Shown here: positions 60,501 through 64,000 of the stretch, piece after piece | Layout: each line of letters opens with the position of its first letter | How positions within the stretch are numbered: position 1 is the first letter of the stretch | NCBI GenBank assembly: GCA_017614715.1 | Contig: JAGABI010000025.1 | Location: 1 to 64,000, forward strand | DNA: 64,000 nucleotides | Source of the DNA: Bacteroidales bacterium | GTDB taxonomy: Bacteria; Bacteroidota; Bacteroidia; Bacteroidales; UBA932 | Reading direction: 5' to 3' | Program-made: the position numbers and the translations under genes | Notes under the pieces: generated by a model | Databases searched by the model: none | The model's input: only the letters and a program-made list of their open reading frames with translations | Told to the model about the DNA's origin: nothing

Positions 60501-60777
60501 AAGAATCTATGGCACCTATGGCGGCGGTGCGCTGAACCTTGCAGGTGGCGCTCTTTACAGATTGGGAAGATTTACCATCTGCAGTAGAGGGAAAATAATA
60601 GATGCAGTTGTCTGTAAAGAAGTTGTCTATGTCGCTCGTGAAAAACAGCGCCTCTTTTTTTGTATTGAAGCAGACTATGTTCAGGGTGCTGCAATTCAGG
60701 CGGGATATTACATTTGATGCAAATACAGCTTTGCACGATATACCCCCGCCAAGATTATCGAATTTCAAGACCTTCAT
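57556..60777 (-). CDS. mfd: Transcription-repair coupling factor
   Basis: Superfamily 2 translocase of 1073 residues that removes stalled RNA polymerase and recruits UvrA. The start ATG 60777 (MKVLKFDNLGGG) overlaps the end of the preceding gene by 23 bases. UvrB-homology region (SMPGEFSLRGSIIDIFSYAD), RNA-polymerase-interaction domain (DYVVHIDHGVGRFGGL), helicase motifs GDVGFGKTEVAVRAAFKAV, IDEEQKFGV, LTATPIPRTLQFS, DLHQLRGRVGRSNV, and the C-terminal TRCF domain. The N-terminal part is somewhat AT-richer and more divergent than the motor. Confidence 0.96.
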   Translation of the reverse strand: MKVLKFDNLGGGISCKAVFASNVISRLNCSTLNIVCFNTKKEALFFTSDIDNFFTDNCIYYFPSTADGKSSQSVKSATCKVQRTAAIGAIDSFVTEGLPDNLESSIACAGTSISKELLNKQLNSVNNPLIIVTYKDSLQEKVLKRSNTASSIISINKGDKLSHEFLKEVLFDAGFKKVDFVSMPGEFSLRGSIIDIFSYADNMPYRIDFFGDEIDSIARFNSDTQRTVEKVGRVDIYPNLFENHSEDEYVDLGSQLPENTIYWDFCEDVHYGATEVDVIPQPAFNKNFEILTRDIEEKYSNGYQVHILSPQLNQTIRLKQILEGVGNVDFIPISLQEGYISTKEKQCWYTDHQIFERYHRIVTKREVSSSERLTLNDLMAFNIGDYVVHIDHGVGRFGGLVHTDVNGKMQEAIKLTYKDGDVIFVSIHGIHRISRYKSSEGAPPKIYKLGSKNWEKLKNNTKSKVKDIAADLIKLYSERSTAPGFSFAPDDYLQQELESSFMYEDTPDQHKAVEDVKRDMEDNHPMDRLICGDVGFGKTEVAVRAAFKAVASGKQVAVLVPTTILALQHYHTFQARLHNFPCNIEFISRLKTAAEVRDIAKRLREGKIDILIGTHRILGKEIIFKDLGLLIIDEEQKFGVSAKEKMRMIRKDVDTLTLTATPIPRTLQFSLLGARDISIISTPPPNRIPIHTEIIDYDGEIIKEIIESELERRGQVFFIHNRVEDIDAVADNLRQICPQARICVAHGKMEPAVLEKKILDFMDGDYDILVSTTIMENGVDIPNANTMLINRAQNFGLSDLHQLRGRVGRSNVKAFCYLIVPSQEILTDDARARLNAIETFSDLGSGFNIAMQDLDIRGAGNLLGAEQSGYIDEMGFETYQKILSEAMSELRGEMELEDNTPDTGGLIAGGWVSDCYIDTDIEACIPDDYINVPKEKMRLYRELDNMKSASLIDGFVMEMTDRFGPVPQQLEELINIVRLRQAAMELGFEKIILKNGGMAAYFVSNQNSTYYSSRVFGGILNHIQHSGHKYQLIQRPNSLFVKCDNVTSVKKAVELLQEMLTLQFDTFENESGN

Positions 60778-61918
60778 AAAAACTCTCCAACTGACCTCTA
60801 TCAACCCTGTTGCATTCCCTCCAGTAATCCATCATCTCAAAGAAATCCTGATACATCTTTTCTTCCACCGCAGAAATCTTTCTTCTAAAAAGCTGAATCT
60901 GCCTGAAATCTACATACGCAGCACCCTCATCATTTATTAAAAAGACCTCATTTTTACGCTTTAAGGCGCGCACACAAGCAGAACTGTTTACATTCTCTTC
61001 TGTAGCTTTCAAATCTGCAGGAATATTTTCCCCTCCGCATACCATCAGCGGAACCATTTGACTCACCGGAGGATATCCAAGTGCACACCAAATAACAGCA
61101 AGGGACCTCTCTTCTCCTGGGTTCACTCCCTGGACAATGGTCACAGAAACTGAGGAACGGCGTGGAATGAAACCCTTGTCAACATAATAATCAAAACCTT
61201 CACTGATGGGATTGAATTCTAATTCTGACTGATAAAAATTACGTGAAAGAGAATCCATCACAAATAGCGGATCAATCTTTTTTCCCTCTCCCAGATAATC
61301 ATCAATCACTTTTTTGGCATTGTTATAACGGACATATCCCTGCCCTTCACCTTCCCTTCCGCTGAAAGAGTAGTTGCTGCGGATAATATAACCCTGGGGA
61401 TTATCATTCACATCAAATTTCTGCCATGTGAAATTGTTCACCTCATAGTAAGCCGCGCCACCATAAGCATCTATAACGCCAAAGTTTGCCTCTATACCCA
61501 TCGGTTTAGACAATCCATCAAGCATATTTTCAAACTCTTGTAACGTTTCACATGAAGCAAGTGCGTTGTACATAACAAATCCCTCCTTATCCATCTGGTT
61601 GCTGGGGGTGGTATCACCTTTTTTCCTGATATTGTAAGAGACAGAATTCATTATAGAAAACCCTGCGGAATTCACCCCGCTCCACGCCTCTGCAGTAGGA
61701 GCACTGTTGCTTAAATATATAAAACTATATTTTACAGCACCCCCTGCAGGCACATATTCCACCCTGTTTTGCTCAAAACTGCTGTCGCGGTTTTTCCAGA
61801 TGATGGGACGACCGTCCTCAGTCACTTTTCCGGAAAAAATGGCTGTTGTACAGCAATTGGTCTTATACGGCAGAATAAAACCAAATAGGATGGTAAATAT
61901 GTAAAGGAATCTTTTCAA
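60755..61918 (-). CDS. Exported Ntn-type hydrolase/acyltransferase (C45/choloylglycine-hydrolase-like)
   Basis: 387 residues. Signal peptide FLYIFTILFGFILPYKTNC, then CTTAIFSGKVTEDGRPIIWKNRD: a cysteine placed to become the catalytic N-terminal nucleophile after cleavage, with the typical following Thr-Thr and RPIIWKNRD strand. YNALASCETLQEFENML and VIDAYGGAAYYEVNN are also family features. Related enzymes cut linear amides such as bile-salt or acyl-amino-acid conjugates; the substrate here is unknown. It lies between ruvB and mfd in a tight operon with which it has no obvious functional link. Confidence 0.8.
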   Translation of the reverse strand: MKRFLYIFTILFGFILPYKTNCCTTAIFSGKVTEDGRPIIWKNRDSSFEQNRVEYVPAGGAVKYSFIYLSNSAPTAEAWSGVNSAGFSIMNSVSYNIRKKGDTTPSNQMDKEGFVMYNALASCETLQEFENMLDGLSKPMGIEANFGVIDAYGGAAYYEVNNFTWQKFDVNDNPQGYIIRSNYSFSGREGEGQGYVRYNNAKKVIDDYLGEGKKIDPLFVMDSLSRNFYQSELEFNPISEGFDYYVDKGFIPRRSSVSVTIVQGVNPGEERSLAVIWCALGYPPVSQMVPLMVCGGENIPADLKATEENVNSSACVRALKRKNEVFLINDEGAAYVDFRQIQLFRRKISAVEEKMYQDFFEMMDYWRECNRVDRGQLESFYEGLEIR

Positions 61919-61921
61919 ACT

Positions 61922-62947
61922 CTAAAACAGTGTGTTGTCCGGAGCGTTAAGACTCAGACCGAGGTGTGTATAGGCAAGTTCAGTTGCTTCGCGACCGCGG
62001 GGAGTCCGGCGGATAAATCCTTCTTTTATAAGGAAGGGCTCATAAACCTCTTCAAATGTACCCTGATCTTCGCTGATTGCAGTAGCAATGGTGGATGCCC
62101 CTACCGGACCACCTTTGAATTTCTCTATTATGGTGGTAAGAATCTTATTATCTATAGCATCCAGGCCACGCTTGTCTATATTGAGCGCGTTGAGGGCATA
62201 TCTGGTTATGGGAAGGTCAATTTCTCCGTTACCTTTAACCTGGGCAAAGTCCCTCACACGCCTCAGCAGATTATTGGCGATACGGGGTGTGCCACGGCTG
62301 CGCATTGCAATCTCCGTGGCAGCATCATCTTCTATACCTATATCCAGTATTGATGCGCTGCGCTTTATAATACCGGCCAGAGTCTTATAATCGTAATATT
62401 CAAGATGCTCCTGAATGCCAAACCGGGCCCTTAACGGTGACGTTAGTAAACCGCTGCGGGTGGTGGCGCCGATAAGGGTGAACGGACTGAGTGATATCTG
62501 GACACTGCGGGCTCCGGGACCCTTGTCTATCATTATATCTATGGTGAAATCTTCCATCGCAGAGTAGAGATACTCCTCCACCACCGGACTTAGACGGTGA
62601 ATCTCATCTATAAACAGCACGTCGCCCGGTTCCAGGCTGGTAAGAAGGCCTGCAAGATCTCCTGGTTTATCCAGCACCGGACCTGAGGTAATTTTCATAT
62701 TAACCCCAAGTTCGTTGGCAACTATATGGGCAAGAGTGGTTTTACCGAGGCCGGGAGGGCCGTGAAACAGGATATGATCCAGCGATTCTCCACGAATAAT
62801 CGCCGCCTGGACATAGATTTTGAGTTTCTCTATAATATCTGCCTGCCCCCCGAAGTCATCAAACTGGCCTGGACGGATTTTGTTTTCAAAATCTGTATCC
62901 TTTCCGGCGAATTCTTCTCGCTGCCTATATGAAACTTTTTCACTCAT
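61922..62947 (-). CDS. ruvB: Holliday junction branch-migration helicase RuvB
   Basis: AAA+ motor of the RuvAB complex, 341 residues. [26 protein letters not shown], Walker [20 protein letters not shown], Walker [27 protein letters not shown], sensor [17 protein letters not shown], and the winged-helix C-terminus [17 protein letters not shown]. First gene of the run leading to mfd and coaX; the next gene starts three bases later. Confidence 0.97.
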   Translation of the reverse strand: MSEKVSYRQREEFAGKDTDFENKIRPGQFDDFGGQADIIEKLKIYVQAAIIRGESLDHILFHGPPGLGKTTLAHIVANELGVNMKITSGPVLDKPGDLAGLLTSLEPGDVLFIDEIHRLSPVVEEYLYSAMEDFTIDIMIDKGPGARSVQISLSPFTLIGATTRSGLLTSPLRARFGIQEHLEYYDYKTLAGIIKRSASILDIGIEDDAATEIAMRSRGTPRIANNLLRRVRDFAQVKGNGEIDLPITRYALNALNIDKRGLDAIDNKILTTIIEKFKGGPVGASTIATAISEDQGTFEEVYEPFLIKEGFIRRTPRGREATELAYTHLGLSLNAPDNTLF

Positions 62948-63210
62948 ATTCTTTATAGCCGGATATTATCAACCATTAAACAAAGATAAGACAAAATTAT
63001 TAATTCATTTTTTGGCTCTATATTCTGCCTGTTGAAAATGTTGATAAATTAATTTTTCCGCTCTTGATATATATTATAAATACTTTTCTGGAATTTTGAG
63101 ATGTTAGTATCGATGTTGAGAAAAACTGAAAACTTGTGGGTTTACCAGGCTTTTTACGTTATTTGAAAAGTTATCAGAATTTATCAACATGCATAATATG
63201 TCTTGTTAAC
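62948..63210. other. AT-rich intergenic region with DnaA-box-like words
   Basis: About 260 bases with no gene between frdB and ruvB. TGTTGATAA (63039-63047), TTATCAGAA (63171-63179) and TTATCAACA (63181-63189) are one or two bases from the DnaA box TTATCCACA; the outer two are inverted. GTTAAC is at 63205-63210. It presumably holds the ruvB promoter. An origin function is only a weak possibility: there are few boxes, no dnaA, and no clear AT-repeat array. Confidence 0.3.
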
Positions 63211-63240
63211 AATTATGCCCGGTAAGTGCCGGGCATAATT
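63211..63240 (-). terminator. Terminator after frdB
   Basis: AATTATGCCCGG (63211-63222) and CCGGGCATAATT (63229-63240) form a perfect 12-bp stem with a 6-base loop, 24 bases past the frdB stop on the minus strand. It may work in both directions. Confidence 0.75.
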
Positions 63241-63263
63241 TTGCAGTATGTGTTTATAAAAAA

Positions 63264-64000
63264 CTACTCGCTGAGCTTAGCAGAGAGGAATTCGCGGTTG
63301 AGACGTGCAATGTGTGATACGGTAATACCCTTGGGGCACTCCATTTCACATGCACGGGTATTTGTGCAACTGCCAAAACCAAGTGCATCCATGGTATCAA
63401 CCATAGCTTTTGCACGGCGTTTTGCCTCTATCTTACCCTGAGGTAACAGAGCCAGTGAACTTACCCTTGCTGCTACAAACAGCATTGCAGAACCGTTCTT
63501 GCAGGTAGCTGCGCAGGCACCACAACCAATGCAGGCTGCGGCATCCATACTCTCATCTGCATTCTCTTTCTTGATAGGGATAGCGTTTGCATCGGGCACA
63601 CCACCTGTATTTACAGAAATGAAACCGCCGGCCTGGAGTATCTTGTCGTATGCGCGTCTGTCAACTACCAAATCCTTGATGATAGGGAAGCCGCTGCTGC
63701 GCCAGGGTTCGATTGTGATTGTGCTGCCATCCTTGAATTTGCGCATATAAAGCTGGCAGGTGGTAACACCACTCTCAGGACCGTGTGCACGACCGTTTAT
63801 ATAAAGTGAGCAAGCACCGCAGATACCTTCGCGGCAGTCGTGATCAAAGCTGACGGGGCCGCTGTGGCCTTTGCAACCTTTATCAAAAGCTACCGGATTG
63901 ATCTTCTCATTAACAAGCTGCTCGTTGAGAATATCCATCATCTCGAGGAAAGAGGTATCGGGACTGATTCCGTCAACCTTGTAAGTCTCAAAATGACCCT
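63264..64000 (-). CDS. frdB: Fumarate reductase / succinate dehydrogenase iron-sulfur subunit, 5' end outside window
   Basis: Electron-transfer subunit of respiratory complex II. The frame is open to the window edge; the visible start [20 protein letters not shown] precedes an internal Met-Met at 63941, so the N-terminus lies outside. The [2Fe-2S] ligands are in [19 protein letters not shown], the [4Fe-4S]/[3Fe-4S] ligands in [14 protein letters not shown] and [14 protein letters not shown]. In Bacteroidales this enzyme works as fumarate reductase in anaerobic growth. The flavoprotein subunit would be expected just upstream. Confidence 0.95.
   Translation of the reverse strand, partial: GHFETYKVDGISPDTSFLEMMDILNEQLVNEKINPVAFDKGCKGHSGPVSFDHDCREGICGACSLYINGRAHGPESGVTTCQLYMRKFKDGSTITIEPWRSSGFPIIKDLVVDRRAYDKILQAGGFISVNTGGVPDANAIPIKKENADESMDAAACIGCGACAATCKNGSAMLFVAARVSSLALLPQGKIEAKRRAKAMVDTMDALGFGSCTNTRACEMECPKGITVSHIARLNREFLSAKLSE

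Overview
The window is a chromosomal segment of a moderately GC-rich member of the Bacteroidales. The evidence is two tandem SusC/SusD pairs, promoters that fit the Bacteroidetes TTTG / TAnnTTTG pattern, a fused aspartokinase-homoserine dehydrogenase, an EF-G2 paralogue with a degenerate GTPase centre, an S46 dipeptidyl-peptidase, and the typical Bacteroidales order coaX - outer membrane protein - TPR protein - lptC - ppiD. I cannot place the family or genus.

Layout. 1-1.0 kb: end of the S10 ribosomal operon (rplV, rpsC), which stops unusually at a terminator after rpsC. 1.1-3.5 kb (minus): sigma-54 activator, lptE, secG, with a 145-bp repeat before lptE. 3.6-9.8 kb: a large lipoprotein, then metX-thrA-asd for methionine/threonine synthesis. 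9.9-20 kb: susC-susD-susC-susD with no enzyme genes. 20.2-22.5 kb: PspC / PadR / PspC / DUF805 membrane module. 22.6-24.1 kb: a REP-associated (Y1/HUH) transposase flanked by two collinear structured repeats and followed by a trmN6 gene fragment. 24.1-25.7 kb (minus): ECF sigma factor, probable anti-sigma factor and Spy/CpxP-like protein. 25.9-43.2 kb: mostly housekeeping genes (tkt, lepA, trmN6, lolD-like, fusA2, S46 peptidase, NSS transporter, folA, thyA, nuclease-like protein, ychF, aspS, mrp).

43.2-46.4 kb: accessory strip beginning at tRNA-Gln(CTG). It holds a frameshifted HigA-like antitoxin, about 650 bp of non-coding DNA packed with hairpins (including a 142-bp element with 17-bp perfect inverted ends), a fimbrillin-like/FISUMP lipoprotein that resembles the targets of diversity-generating retroelements, a macB 3'-end fragment, and a Phd antitoxin with a truncated toxin. 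46.5-51.3 kb: rsmA (minus), then mutS and a MacB-type permease (plus), with a second copy of the 145-bp repeat before mutS. 51.4-62.9 kb: a long minus-strand envelope/DNA-repair run ruvB - C45 hydrolase - mfd - coaX - FadL-like protein - TPR protein - lptC - ppiD. 63.3 kb to the end: fumarate reductase/succinate dehydrogenase iron-sulfur subunit, cut by the window edge.

The strongest unexplained signals are: (1) the paired, covarying hairpin repeats flanking the RAYT gene; (2) the dispersed 145-bp element directly upstream of lptE and mutS in the same relative orientation; (3) the hairpin cluster adjoining a DGR-like pilus/FISUMP lipoprotein. Everything here was read by eye; no database or folding program was run.
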